64,000 bases of DNA, taken from NCBI RefSeq assembly GCF_008923245.1, contig NZ_WBOS01000004.1, forward strand, positions 310,001 to 374,000, read 5' to 3'. Position numbers and translations under genes: made by a program. Shown in pieces: positions 50,711 through 59,987 of this stretch (its first letter is position 1; the number at the start of each line of letters is the position of its first letter). The notes under the pieces are model-generated. The model was not told the origin of the DNA, ran no database searches, and was given only the letters and a program-made list of their open reading frames with translations. The stretch comes from Cytobacillus depressus. GTDB taxonomy: Bacteria > Bacillota > Bacilli > Bacillales > Cytobacillaceae.

Positions 50711-51949
50711 ATGAAAAGCTTAATGAAAAAGTGGAATCAATTGAGCCTAGTAAAACAAATCATTGTTGGTTTGGTTATTGGTGTTGTCTTAGCTTTAACG
50801 ATTCCAGATGCAGCAAAACCGATTGTCATTTTTGGCTCTTTATTTGTAGGTGCTTTGAAAGCAATTGCACCTGTGTTAGTACTATTTTTGGTAATGTCAG
50901 CTATTGCTCAGCACAAAAGTGGTCAGCAAACGAATATGAAATCCGTTATCATTCTTTATCTTTTAGGAACATTTTTAGCTGGCTTAATTGCTGTTATTGT
51001 TAGTTTTATTTTCCCTGTAGGCTTAACGCTTGTTAAGGGTGCTGAGGATGTGACACCTCCTAGCGGTGTTGTTGAGGTTCTTAAGTCCTTGCTGCTGAAC
51101 GTTGTTGATAACCCAGTGAAGGCGATTTTTAATGCGAACTATATCGGAATTTTAGCTTGGGCTATTCTCCTTGGAGTAGCTTTAAAAAATGCCGCTGATT
51201 CGACAAAAACTATGATTACCAATTTTTCTGATGCTGTTGCTAAAATAGTTACATGGGTTATTAAGTTGGCACCATTAGGAATTATGGGTCTAGTATTTGA
51301 GTCTATTACTACAAGTGGACTTGATTCTTTACTAAGCTATGGGAAATTACTTGTCATCTTAATTGGTTGTATGCTTTTCGTAGCGTTAGTTGTTAATCCG
51401 CTCATTGTGTTTGTGTATATTAAGCAAAACCCATTCCCGCTTGTTTTTAAGTGCCTGAAGGAAAGCGGAATTACAGCATTCTTTACACGTAGCTCAGCTG
51501 CTAACATTCCTGTGAATATGAAATTATGTGAAAACCTTGGTTTAAATAAGGATAGTTATTCCGTTTCGATTCCATTAGGTGCGACAATCAACATGGCAGG
51601 TGCCGCTGTTACGATTTCTGTATTGACTCTTGCTGCGGTTCATACGCTTGGCATTCATGTTGATATACCAACTGCGATCATTCTTAGCGTATTGTCAGCT
51701 GTGTGTGCTTGTGGTGCCTCAGGTGTTGCTGGCGGATCCTTATTACTGATTCCTCTAGCTTGTAGCTTATTTGGAATCCCGAATGAAGTGGCTATGCAAG
51801 TAGTTGGAGTAGGCTTTATCATCGGTGTTATACAAGACTCAGTTGAAACAGCTATTAACTCATCAACTGACGTGCTTTTCACAGCTGCTGCAGAATATAA
51901 AGAATGGCGTAAAGAAGGAAAAACAATAGAAATTAAAAAAGTAGCATAA
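50711..51949 (+). CDS. sstT: Serine/threonine:Na+ symporter SstT
   Basis: This 412-residue dicarboxylate/amino acid:cation symporter family member has about eight helices plus re-entrant loops. It includes [40 protein letters not shown] and [20 protein letters not shown], the substrate- and Na-binding segments of SstT. It takes up serine and threonine with sodium. Ribosome site TTGGAGGAAA. It ends at a strong terminator whose sequence recurs, with the last codons, at 54209-54302. Confidence 0.93.
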   Translation: MKSLMKKWNQLSLVKQIIVGLVIGVVLALTIPDAAKPIVIFGSLFVGALKAIAPVLVLFLVMSAIAQHKSGQQTNMKSVIILYLLGTFLAGLIAVIVSFIFPVGLTLVKGAEDVTPPSGVVEVLKSLLLNVVDNPVKAIFNANYIGILAWAILLGVALKNAADSTKTMITNFSDAVAKIVTWVIKLAPLGIMGLVFESITTSGLDSLLSYGKLLVILIGCMLFVALVVNPLIVFVYIKQNPFPLVFKCLKESGITAFFTRSSAANIPVNMKLCENLGLNKDSYSVSIPLGATINMAGAAVTISVLTLAAVHTLGIHVDIPTAIILSVLSAVCACGASGVAGGSLLLIPLACSLFGIPNEVAMQVVGVGFIIGVIQDSVETAINSSTDVLFTAAAEYKEWRKEGKTIEIKKVA

Positions 51950-51963
51950 AGAATTTGTAAATG

Positions 51964-52001
51964 AACTGCATCCCAATGCTAGAACCGGGATGCAGTTTTT
52001 A
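51964..52001 (+). terminator. Terminator of sstT
   Basis: AACTGCATCCC pairs with GGGATGCAGTT over 12 bases and is followed by TTTATT. Confidence 0.85.
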
Positions 52002-52024
52002 TTATGAAAAACGACTACATGTAT

Positions 52025-52141
52025 TAAATAATACATCCATCGGTGAAGACAATTAGTTTTGATATAAAATAAAAAAACGGGGACATCCATCGGCATATAT
52101 TAGGCTTTTTTCAAGGCATGTTTGAAAAAAATACATTAACC
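52025..52141 (+). pseudogene. Collapsed remnant of duplicated metallopeptidase and VOC genes
   Basis: 52025-52100 corresponds to the start of the YgjP-like gene at 54362-54443 (shared GACAATTAGTTTTGATATAA and GGACATCCATtGG, with a frameshift). 52101-52141 then matches 55381-55423 inside the first VOC gene (CAAGGcATGTTTGAAAA). The intervening kilobase is deleted. It is a decayed second copy of the arrangement still present downstream. Confidence 0.75.
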
Positions 52142-52148
52142 GTGTTCA

Positions 52149-52366
52149 AACGGACACTTTGTAGATTTGTAGAAGCGAACTGTCCGTTATCAGAGCTCTA
52201 ACGGACACTTTGAAGATTTGTAGAAGTGAAGTGTCCGTTATCAGTGCTCAAACGGACACTTTGTAGATTTGTAGAAGTGAAGTGTCCGTTATCAGTACCC
52301 TAACGGACACTTTGTAGGTTTGTAGAAGCGAACTGTCCGTTATCATCGTTCAAACGGGCAGTTTTC
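52149..52366 (+). repeat. Array of four 51-bp palindromic repeats plus a partial fifth
   Basis: CGGACA or its variant recurs at 52151, 52202, 52253, 52304 and (as CGGGCA) 52355, an exact 51-base period. Each full unit has AACGGACACTT at one end and AAGTGTCCGTT or AACTGTCCGTT at the other, separated by about 18 conserved bases around TGTAGATTTGTAGAAG. Units therefore fold as hairpins, with about 10 bases (TATCAgtgct) between hairpins. Confidence 0.85.
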
Positions 52367-52372
52367 TAAGGT

Positions 52373-52721
52373 CACTGCTCAAAAGTATTACTATGAGCTC
52401 GTCATAGCACGTGTTTTCAAAGATTCCCACCCCGAACAATCACTATGATTGTTTCATAACGTATATTTTAAAAAATCCCCGTTAAAACGCTCACCATGAC
52501 CGCTTCAAATATTTAGCGCGTGCCTCTTAGCACGATAATACATAGTATGTCGGGGGTCAGGTATTTTTTTTGACCCCTAGTATAGGTAACTTCCCGATTG
52601 GTAGTTGCCTATTTACTTTTTGAAATCTGAATTACGTTGAGGTATATTAGATTAGTCAATTGGTCAGTACTTGGTTGTGGGACAGAGGATTGACGTTAAT
52701 TTTTTTATTTGGAGGACTATT
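52373..52721. other. Intergenic region before the DUF1456 gene
   Basis: No gene is seen. A GGGGTCA/TGACCCC hairpin lies at 52553-52577. A ribosome site TTTGGAGGAC ends the region. Confidence 0.4.
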
Positions 52722-53219
52722 GTGGAAAATAACGATATATTAATTCGATTGAGATATGCGCAAGAAATTAAAAATAAAGAAATGGTAGAGATCTTTAAGC
52801 TTGGTGGAGTAGATGTAACAGTCCCAGAAGTAATAAAGATTCTCACAAAATCAGACGAGTATGATGACGAAAGTGACGATCAAATAAAATGTAATAACAG
52901 TATGTTAGATTCATTTTTAAATGGTTTTATTATTTATAAAAGAGGAAAACAGGAGCCCAAACCAGGGCAGCCGGATACGCCAGAACCGTCTATAAATAAA
53001 AGTGCAAATGTTAATAATCTCCTGTTAAAGAAAGTAAAAATAGCATTAGCATTAACGACAGAGGATATGCTGGATATATTCGAAAATGCAGGAATCACGG
53101 TTACAAAAGGGGAACTCGGCGCTTTATTAAGAAAAGAAGGGCATAAGAATTATAAAGAGTGCGGAGATAAATTTGCCCGGAATTTCTTAAAAGGATTGGC
53201 AATCAAATACAGGGGATAA
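52722..53219 (+). CDS. DUF1456 family protein (YehS-like)
   Basis: This 165-residue protein has two copies of the DUF1456 helical unit: NDILIRLRYAQEIKNKEMVE with FKLGG, and LKKVKIALALTTEDMLDIFE with FENAG, each followed by a helix ending in FLNGFI or FLKGLA. A low-complexity linker (KPGQPDTPEPS) joins them. E. coli YehS has the same layout; its function is unknown. The start is GTG 52722, behind TTTGGAGGAC; the frame is open farther upstream but aligned N-terminus begins here. Confidence 0.85.
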   Translation: MENNDILIRLRYAQEIKNKEMVEIFKLGGVDVTVPEVIKILTKSDEYDDESDDQIKCNNSMLDSFLNGFIIYKRGKQEPKPGQPDTPEPSINKSANVNNLLLKKVKIALALTTEDMLDIFENAGITVTKGELGALLRKEGHKNYKECGDKFARNFLKGLAIKYRG

Positions 53220-53311
53220 ACCTTAAAACCGATGATGCCACATACACTCTGGACATGTGGAGTGCTGTTCAATACTCGTAAGCAAAAGGAAAATAAGATT
53301 TAACAGTGAAT

Positions 53312-53345
53312 AAGAGCCTTTTGGATTAAAAAGGCTCTTTAATTT
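53312..53345 (+). terminator. Terminator downstream of the DUF1456 gene
   Basis: AAGAGCCTT(TT) pairs with (AA)AAGGCTCTT over about eight bases and runs into TAATTT. Confidence 0.72.
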
Positions 53346-53435
53346 GCATTTGTGAAGGGTTCACTAACGTCTCAGTTTAGTTCAACACGAAAAACATCCT
53401 TAATGCAAAAAAAGTGAGGTACTCCCCGCTTATTT

Positions 53436-54128
53436 TTAAATTTTTGGAACATATTGATCATGATGCCGTAGTCCACGGTCGTCCTGTCGACCTTTCGGAA
53501 CCAAATCAAGAAACTGATATGTAATATTCATCATGTCAATGCCACGGGCGTATGTCGAGTATGTATGAAATATATTTTCTTCTTCATCTTTGTAAAAAAC
53601 GCTCACACCTTCTCTGTCAGTACTCATAGGGTTCTGCAGTGTATAGTTGTAGAATGCATGTTTGTTCTCTACTTCCTCTTCGGTAAAAGATGCTTGAAAA
53701 TCATAATTAAAATCCGTATGCCCCGATGAATACCAAGGAAATGTCCATCCCATTCGTTTTTTGAATTCATTCAACTTTTCTAAAGGAGCCCGGGAAATAC
53801 AGACAAAAGAGACATCACGGTGAGATAAGTGTGGAATCATCCCACTATAATGATCTGCCCAAAAAGAACAATGTTTGCAGCCTTGATCCCAACTAGGATC
53901 GAACATGAAATGGTACACAATTAGTTGACTTCTACCAGCAAATAAGTCTGCTAATGACATCTTACCGCTGGGACCGTCAAATGTGTAATACTTGCTGACG
54001 GCTTCCCATGGGAGATCTCGTCGTTGCTGCGTGAGTTCATCACGCAACTTCGTGAATTCCTTTTCTTTCTTTAGTAGTTCTTTTCTTGCTTCGATCCATT
54101 CATTCCTTGGCAGAACTTTATGATCCAT
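53436..54128 (-). CDS. DUF899 family thioredoxin-like protein
   Basis: This 230-residue protein matches the DUF899 family of thioredoxin-fold proteins: LPWEAVSKYYTFDGPSGKMS, LIVYHFMFDPSWDQGCKHCS, and WTFPWYSSGHTDFNYDF. CKHC is a potential redox-active pair. The N-terminal 40 residues are a charged helix. Function is not established. It has the ribosome site GAGGTGTTGTT. It is on the opposite strand to its neighbours. Confidence 0.87.
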   Translation of the reverse strand: MDHKVLPRNEWIEARKELLKKEKEFTKLRDELTQQRRDLPWEAVSKYYTFDGPSGKMSLADLFAGRSQLIVYHFMFDPSWDQGCKHCSFWADHYSGMIPHLSHRDVSFVCISRAPLEKLNEFKKRMGWTFPWYSSGHTDFNYDFQASFTEEEVENKHAFYNYTLQNPMSTDREGVSVFYKDEEENIFHTYSTYARGIDMMNITYQFLDLVPKGRQDDRGLRHHDQYVPKI

Positions 54129-54208
54129 AACAACACCTCATTATCTTGTTTTCCCAATTATTCTTTCCAATCTCGATTATGTCATCCTTTTTCCTCTTCC
54201 TACGAAAA

Positions 54209-54302
54209 AACAATAGAGATCAGCAAAGTAACATAAAGAATTTGTGATTTAACTGTATCCCAATTGTTAGAATCGGCTAAACAATAGGATGCAGTTTTTT
54301 TA
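54209..54302 (+). repeat. Second copy of the sstT 3' end and terminator
   Basis: The segment repeats 51926-52001: ACAATAGAgATcagcAAAGTA, ACATAAAGAATTTGT, AACTGtATCCC and GGATGCAGTTTTTT. It contains the final codons of sstT without the rest of the gene, directly upstream of the YgjP-like gene. It marks one end of the old duplication. Confidence 0.78.
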
Positions 54303-54363
54303 TGAAAAAGGGTGTGTTTGTACTAAGTCCGTATTAAAGTATAAAATAGGGGACGGTGATTAA

Positions 54364-55071
54364 ATGATACATACCTACTCAGGTGAGACAATTAGTTTTG
54401 ATATAAAATATAAAAAGCGGACATCCATTGGTATTTATATAGACTATTATGGAAATATTGAAATTCAGGCTCCGAAAGGGACAACCAATGAAAGTGTAGT
54501 TCAATTAATAGAAGAAAAATGGGACTTAATTCAGCAGAAAACAAAAGAAATGAAGGACAGATTGCTTGGTCCTAAGGAAAGGGACTATGCTCATGATGAG
54601 AGCTTTCTTTATTTAGGAGGTTCATATCCCATACAGATCCATCATGATCGTAATATAACGCAGGACTATGTTGTGTTTGAAGGAGATAGGTTACATATTT
54701 ATGTGAAACAGTTAGAGGATGAAAAGATAAAGCAAGCTTTAAAACGATTTTATTATCAGCAGTGTAAAGCTATAGTGGAAAAGAGTATCTCCTCTTATCA
54801 AAACAACTTTAAAGTGAAACCACGTTCTATCCGAATTTCTGATAGTAAAACTACGTGGGGCACCTGTGATTCAAAACTGCAGTTAACCTTCAATTGGAAG
54901 CTGGCAATGGCACCACGAAAAGTAATTGACTACGTAGTCGTACATGAAATGTGCCATATGGTGCATCTGAATCATGATCGATCCTTCTGGCGCCTCGTTG
55001 GAAAAATAATGCCTGATTATAAGGAACAGGAAAAATGGCTGGCATTATCAAGTTGGAAAATGACAGTATAG
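54364..55071 (+). CDS. YgjP-like M48-type metallopeptidase (DUF45)
   Basis: This 235-residue protein has the zinc motif HEMCH (194-198) with the third ligand in the following HLNHD, and the upstream segment SKTTWGTCDSKLQLTFNWKL, typical of the YgjP/WLM family. It has no signal peptide, so it should act in the cytoplasm. Homologues are found with restriction-modification or repair genes, but here the neighbours are two VOC genes. Start ATG after GGGGACGGTGAT. A shortened remnant of it lies at 52025. Confidence 0.85.
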   Translation: MIHTYSGETISFDIKYKKRTSIGIYIDYYGNIEIQAPKGTTNESVVQLIEEKWDLIQQKTKEMKDRLLGPKERDYAHDESFLYLGGSYPIQIHHDRNITQDYVVFEGDRLHIYVKQLEDEKIKQALKRFYYQQCKAIVEKSISSYQNNFKVKPRSIRISDSKTTWGTCDSKLQLTFNWKLAMAPRKVIDYVVVHEMCHMVHLNHDRSFWRLVGKIMPDYKEQEKWLALSSWKMTV

Positions 55072-55239
55072 ACATGATTGAAAAGAATATTCAGTTGAAA
55101 ATACTATAAACCTAATAGAATTCTTGCTTGTTATCCTAATGTTCAGTATAGTCTAATTACATACTAGTAATCGAGTGAAGAAATGATTAGTTAGGGGAGT
55201 TAAAAAATTTTTTAAAGTCATTTTGAGAGGAGAAAGAAT

Positions 55240-55611
55240 ATGAGTATTGGAGCGTTTTCTGTTAGTTTGACGGTAAAAGATATTAAAGCTTCAAAATCAT
55301 TTTATGAGAAACTTGGGTTTCACGTTTTTGGTGGAAATATCGATCAAAACTGGTTAATCATGAAAAATGAAGACGCTGTAATTGGTCTGTTTCAAGGTAT
55401 GTTTGAAAAGAATATATTAACCTTTAATCCTGGATGGGACAATAATGCTGAGGAGATAAATCCTTTTAAGGATGTTAGAGTGTTACAAGAGGAACTGAGA
55501 GAAAAGGGAATAAACTTTATTCAGGAAGCGAATTTGGCTACTGAAGGCCCTAGCAGCTTTATGATTAAGGATCCAGATGGAAATCTAATCCTTGTCGATC
55601 AACACAGGTAG
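55240..55611 (+). CDS. VOC family protein (glyoxalase-like) 1
   Basis: This 123-residue single-domain vicinal-oxygen-chelate protein has SVSLTVKDIKASKSFYEKLG at the start, NWLIMKNEDAVIGLFQGMFE in the middle, and ends PSSFMIKDPDGNLILVDQHR. Such proteins bind a metal and act in isomerisation, epimerisation or resistance. Ribosome site GAGAGGAG. A piece of this gene recurs at 52101-52141. Confidence 0.87.
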   Translation: MSIGAFSVSLTVKDIKASKSFYEKLGFHVFGGNIDQNWLIMKNEDAVIGLFQGMFEKNILTFNPGWDNNAEEINPFKDVRVLQEELREKGINFIQEANLATEGPSSFMIKDPDGNLILVDQHR

Positions 55612-55677
55612 AAAGAAAATTTAATATATCCATTCAAGAGTGCAGTACAATCTATTGAAAATATTAGGAGGCTAATG

Positions 55678-56073
55678 ATGGGACGAGTAGTTCATTTTGA
55701 GATTCATGTAAATAATATGGAACAGGCAAAAGCATTTTATAGAGAGGTATTTGGCTGGACATTTCAAGACTGGAGCGAATATGCAGGAATGCCTTACTTT
55801 GGAGTAGTGACAGGAAGTGAAGATGAACTTGGAATCAATGGTGCTCTAATGCAGCGGCAAAGTGCTTCACCTGAAGTAAATCAAGGACTAAATGCATATG
55901 TTTGTACAATTGGTGTTGAGAATTATGATGAATCGGAAGCTAAAATCATTAAGAATGGCGGAAAAGTTGCCATGGCAAAATATGCTTTGCCAGGAATGGC
56001 TTGGCAAGGATATTATTTTGATACAGAGGGCAATATTTTCGGGTTACATCAGCCTGATGTTAATGCTGAATAA
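55678..56073 (+). CDS. VOC family protein (glyoxalase-like) 2
   Basis: This 131-residue protein has VHFEIHVNNMEQAKAFYREV followed by FGWTFQDW, and a C-terminal ending GYYFDTEGNIFGLHQPD. It resembles the YkcA/bleomycin-resistance-like branch of VOC proteins. The start is ATG 55678, six bases after AGGAGG; an ATG three bases upstream is too close to the ribosome site. It follows VOC 1 after 66 bases, so they may be co-transcribed. Confidence 0.86.
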   Translation: MGRVVHFEIHVNNMEQAKAFYREVFGWTFQDWSEYAGMPYFGVVTGSEDELGINGALMQRQSASPEVNQGLNAYVCTIGVENYDESEAKIIKNGGKVAMAKYALPGMAWQGYYFDTEGNIFGLHQPDVNAE

Positions 56074-56114
56074 GGTAATTCTAAAATTGGATCATTTAGA
56101 ATAAATCTGGCTAA

Positions 56115-56169
56115 GGTGCCTGACTCAATCGTGGTTATGCTTTAATACACGGGGGTCAGGCATCTTTTT
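56115..56169 (+). terminator. Terminator of the VOC genes
   Basis: GGTGCCTGAC pairs with GTCAGGCATC over about 30 bases with an inner CGTG/CACG stem, followed by TTTTTA. It belongs to the same GGTGCC-type terminators as 41779. Confidence 0.78.
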
Positions 56170-56404
56170 ATTATCTGGAAAAAATAACTATTCGAAAAGA
56201 ATAGTAAAAATATTCAAGTGTTATATTTTGTAAATCAATAGTGTTTATGCTGTGAACAGCAGTTATAAGAATAACCTGCATGTAGAGGAGAAAAAAAGTA
56301 GGTTATTTTTCCTGTTTTTAATAAAAAAAAGATTGTCTTATTTTTTAATATAATTTATACTTCGAATATGAATAATATTCTGAAACATAAAAAGGGGGAT
56401 TTTT

Positions 56405-57877
56405 ATGATTGATCAAATTGTTGATACCGTTAACGGGTTGCTGTGGAGCCCCGTATTGGTAGGTTTCATTGTTTTATGCGGTTTGTATTTTAGTTTTCGC
56501 ACCAGATTCCTGCAGATTCGCCACTTCAAAGAAATGGTTAAACTCGTGGCCTCAGGGAAGGGTTCCGATGCGGGGGTTTCTTCGTTTCAGGCATTAGCGA
56601 TGTCTTTATCAGGCCGTATCGGCGTAGGAAATATCGCTGGAACCGCAACAGGTATTGCTTTTGGAGGACCAGGTGCCGTCTTTTGGATGTGGGTCATTAC
56701 CTTTATCGGTGCATCTTCAGCTTTTGTGGAGTCGACTCTTGCTCAAATCTATAAAGAAAAGCAAGATGGCGAGTATCGTGGTGGTCCTGCATTCTATATT
56801 GAAAAGGGACTTGGCTGGAAATGGTTTGCGGTAGTTTTCGCAGTGGCAACTCTGTTTGCAATGGCTGTCTTGATGCCAGGAATTCAGGCAAATTCAATTG
56901 CAGATGGCGTTAAAAACGCTTTTGGTCTTGATAATAAAATCACCGGTTTTATCGTTGTTGCACTTATTGGTTTTACTATTTTTGGTGGTGTTAAGCGTAT
57001 CGCTAGAGTTGCAGAATTGATCGTTCCATTTATGGCAGCCGGTTATGTGTTACTCGCACTTGCAATCATAGGGGTTAACATTGGAGAAGTTCCAGCAGTA
57101 TTTGCTCTAATTTTTAAAAGCGCTTTCGGAGCTCAAGAAATGTTTGGTGGTATTATTGGCTCAGCTATTATGTGGGGAGTAAAACGTGGTCTTTATGCGA
57201 ATGAAGCTGGACAAGGTACTGGTGCTCACCCAGCAGCGGCAGCCGAGGTTTCCCACCCTGCAAAGCAAGGTCTTGTGCAAGCGTTTTCAATTTATTTGGA
57301 TGTATTCTTAGTTGTTACAGCGACTGCAATGATGATTTTATTTACACAACAATACAATGTTATCGATGAAAAAACTGGGGGAGTAATAACTGAAAACCTT
57401 CCAGGAGTTGAACCTGGAGCTGGTTACACTCAAGCGGCTGTTGATACGCTTATTCCAGGATTCGGTGCAGGATTTGTTGCCATTGCCTTATTCTTCTTTG
57501 CCTTTACGACCATTTATGCTTATTACTATATCGCAGAGACAAACCTTGCATATCTAGTACGTGGTAAATTCAGGGGAATTGCTTTTGTTGCACTAAAAAT
57601 CATCCTTTTAGGTTCCATTTTCTATGGATCAATAAAAACTGCAAAAACAGCATGGGCAATGGGCGATATCGGACTCGGAATTATGGTATGGCTGAACTTA
57701 ATTGCGATTCTATTGTTATTTAAACCAGCGGCTATTGCTTTAAAGGATTACGAAGAGCAGCTTAAGGAAGGTAAAGATCCAGAATTCAATTCAACTAAAT
57801 ATGGAATTAAGAATGCGGATTTCTGGGCTAATGGTTATAAAAGTCCTGAAAATAAGGAAAGGGATAAAGTATCATAA
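56405..57877 (+). CDS. Sodium:alanine/glycine symporter (AGCS family)
   Basis: This 490-residue membrane protein has about 11 helices and the AGCS signatures: SSFQALAMSLSGRIGVGNIA, GGPGAVFWMWVITFIGASSA, and GLYANEAGQGTGAHPAAAAE. It imports alanine or glycine with sodium, like AlsT. A glycine-rich G(A/R)VGVGNIAG-like segment forms the substrate site. Ribosome site AAAAGGGGGA. The gene is alone. Confidence 0.92.
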   Translation: MIDQIVDTVNGLLWSPVLVGFIVLCGLYFSFRTRFLQIRHFKEMVKLVASGKGSDAGVSSFQALAMSLSGRIGVGNIAGTATGIAFGGPGAVFWMWVITFIGASSAFVESTLAQIYKEKQDGEYRGGPAFYIEKGLGWKWFAVVFAVATLFAMAVLMPGIQANSIADGVKNAFGLDNKITGFIVVALIGFTIFGGVKRIARVAELIVPFMAAGYVLLALAIIGVNIGEVPAVFALIFKSAFGAQEMFGGIIGSAIMWGVKRGLYANEAGQGTGAHPAAAAEVSHPAKQGLVQAFSIYLDVFLVVTATAMMILFTQQYNVIDEKTGGVITENLPGVEPGAGYTQAAVDTLIPGFGAGFVAIALFFFAFTTIYAYYYIAETNLAYLVRGKFRGIAFVALKIILLGSIFYGSIKTAKTAWAMGDIGLGIMVWLNLIAILLLFKPAAIALKDYEEQLKEGKDPEFNSTKYGIKNADFWANGYKSPENKERDKVS

Positions 57878-57892
57878 AGTGAAACTTCATTT

Positions 57893-57920
57893 AGTGGGGG
57901 GGTTCTTTCATCCCCCCACT
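57893..57920 (+). terminator. Strong hairpin after the alanine symporter gene
   Basis: AGTGGGGGG pairs with CCCCCCACT over about ten bases. A T tract is absent (GAATGTTAG follows), so it may stabilise the mRNA end instead. Confidence 0.5.
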
Positions 57921-57935
57921 GAATGTTAGTTGAAC

Positions 57936-58034
57936 TTATCGGGCCTTTACGGGCAGTTGATCTCCCACCTAAACTTCCTCGATTCATCTAAAGCCTTTGA
58001 GATGGGAGTCTTACTGCCCGTTAATCTGCGATAA
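57936..58034. repeat. 99-bp palindromic element
   Basis: TTATCG and CGATAA bound the element. Inside, ACGGGCAGT (57949) pairs with ACTGCCCGT (58013) and CTCCCA (57962) with TGGGAG (58003), leaving a loop of about 35 bases with TTCCTCGATTCATC. The stacked arms and terminal repeats resemble a small mobile palindromic element or the hairpin end of a larger one. Confidence 0.6.
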
Positions 58035-58080
58035 ATTGAACTTCTATCCGAGTAGTTCCTTCAAATAGTTAGTTATATCA

Positions 58081-58113
58081 GAAAAGCACCAGCTCTAGTA
58101 GCTGGTGCTTTTC
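58081..58113. terminator. Bidirectional terminator
   Basis: GAAAAGCACCAGCT pairs with AGCTGGTGCTTTTC over CTAGT. It serves the minus-strand MATE gene ending at 58132. Confidence 0.88.
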
Positions 58114-58131
58114 TAATGACGGTTTCCCATA

Positions 58132-59526
58132 TTAATTAACTGCGACTTCCCCAACTTCTGGAGTTTCATGGGAAACAAGTGCATGTTTTTCCCACTTTCT
58201 GCTTTTCCATCTAAAGTACATGATAATGGCTCGAGTCCACTCATCGGCTGCAATTGCTAGCCAAATGCCTGGTAAGCCAAGGTCAAGGTGAAACACAAAG
58301 AAATAACCTAATGAGAGACTCATTCCTACCATTGAAAATGCACCAATGATAACAGGAAATGTTGCATCTCCTGCTGCCCGTAAGGAGTTAATGACAACAA
58401 TGTTTGTCGTTCGCCCTGTTTCAAGTAGAATGCTTAATAGTAAAACACTTGCACCCATCCGAATAATCTCAGGATCATCTGTAAAAAGCGCCATCAATGG
58501 TTCACGAAGCAAGATGACTACGGCCACGATCAATAATGTAGCAGCCATTGCCCATTTCAAACTTTTCCGGACTTGGGAGTAGGCTTCATCTTTTAGATTG
58601 CCGCCAACAAGCCGACCGACGATGATTGATGTTCCCATCCCGATGGCTAAGGCAAATAAATACATGAACATAGAGATATTTGCTGCATACTGTCTTGCTG
58701 CAAGTGAGTTCTCACCAAGAAAAGTGACATAAAATAAGAAGACGATTTGGCATGATTGGTACATCACCTGTTCAAAGGCAGAAGGCAAACCGATCTTTAA
58801 TATTTTCCGTATATACTCTAGTGATAAGTTGAAATAATAGTTGATTTCAATTCGGAATTCCATGATTCGATAGAGGAGCCAGAAGAATACGAGCAATGCA
58901 AGAAGGCGACTAAATACAGATGAAATAGCAGCACCTTGGACACCTAACTCTGGAAATCCAAACTTCCCAAATATTAAACAATAGTTTCCTACAATATGAA
59001 TCACGTTCATTCCAAGTGATACAAGCATCGCTTGCTTCGTGAATCCATGCACACGAATGATGGCAGCGACTGAATTTATTAGTGCCTGCAGGAAGATGGC
59101 TCCACCGACAATTTTTAAATAGCTGTCCGCATAGAGTAAGATTTCTCCTGATAAATTTAATCCTTCCAATATATTTCTGCTGAAAAGAAGAAAAATCACA
59201 CTGACGATTAAGCCAACTATTAGATTCATTACAATAGCAGTCGCAGAAATTTTAGAGACTTCCTTCATTTTTTTCGATCCGATATATTGAGCAATCACGA
59301 TGGCTGCCCCATTACCGACCACTTCCAAAATGAGTATGGAAATATGAAGGTATTGATTGGCCGCACCTACACCTGCAACAGCGTGGTCCGATATGGCACT
59401 CAACATAAACGTGTCAACAATACCCATGAGCATAAAGAGAAAAATCTCTAAAAATATAGGCCAAGTTAAAAAGAAGAGATTAAAATCCTTCTGTAATTTT
59501 GCTGTATGATTAACCACTTCGTTCAC
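58132..59526 (-). CDS. MATE family efflux transporter
   Basis: This 464-residue membrane protein has about 12 helices in two homologous halves. Signatures include WPIFLEIFLFMLMGIVDTFM, a second-half AFEQVMYQSCQIVFLFYV and GMGTSIIVGRLVG. It should export cationic drugs or metabolites using a sodium or proton gradient. The start is a GTG at 59526; a second GTG at codon 4 is also possible because AAAGGTGAA lies between them. Confidence 0.87.
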   Translation of the reverse strand: MNEVVNHTAKLQKDFNLFFLTWPIFLEIFLFMLMGIVDTFMLSAISDHAVAGVGAANQYLHISILILEVVGNGAAIVIAQYIGSKKMKEVSKISATAIVMNLIVGLIVSVIFLLFSRNILEGLNLSGEILLYADSYLKIVGGAIFLQALINSVAAIIRVHGFTKQAMLVSLGMNVIHIVGNYCLIFGKFGFPELGVQGAAISSVFSRLLALLVFFWLLYRIMEFRIEINYYFNLSLEYIRKILKIGLPSAFEQVMYQSCQIVFLFYVTFLGENSLAARQYAANISMFMYLFALAIGMGTSIIVGRLVGGNLKDEAYSQVRKSLKWAMAATLLIVAVVILLREPLMALFTDDPEIIRMGASVLLLSILLETGRTTNIVVINSLRAAGDATFPVIIGAFSMVGMSLSLGYFFVFHLDLGLPGIWLAIAADEWTRAIIMYFRWKSRKWEKHALVSHETPEVGEVAVN

Positions 59527-59758
59527 CTTTTCACATAAAAAGTTTACTAAAACAAAATGTATCTTATAACAGTTTAATGAGTGTTACAAGTCTTTTTTTG
59601 CTGCTCATGAAATGTAATCGTTAACAAGCGTGACGAGTTCTGTTCATAGGAAATAATTGGAGATTTCCAAAAATCAAATTAGACAGCTGGTTTGTATTTG
59701 GATAAATAGGCGGGTTACTCAAAAGACCATTTTGAAGATCGTTGTAAATAAAAAAGAA
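59527..59758. other. Intergenic region upstream of the MATE gene
   Basis: No gene seen. It should contain the MATE promoter. The remaining gap to 59987 holds only the terminator at 59759. Confidence 0.4.
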
Positions 59759-59776
59759 GAGATCCGAACGGATCTC
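59759..59776 (-). terminator. Terminator downstream of the LysR gene
   Basis: GAGATCC and GGATCTC over GAAC; on the minus strand TTCTTTTTTATT follows. Confidence 0.65.
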
Positions 59777-59987
59777 ATTCTAATACGAAATGGTTAATTA
59801 GTTTGTCTCATGATTGTAAAAAACCTTAAAGGTACAAAGCAATAAACCAAGGTAATGTTTTTTTCATTAAAGAAGAATGAGATAGATAAGAACCAATTCA
59901 TCATTTTTATTAAAAAAGATTGAAATTAGGCAAAAATAAATAAATTTATTAAAAAACTTTATTCGAATATAAGAATATCAGTCCCGT

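Noticed and set aside
52149..52366. CRISPR array
   Set aside because: Units are fully conserved palindromes with no unique spacers, and no cas genes are present.
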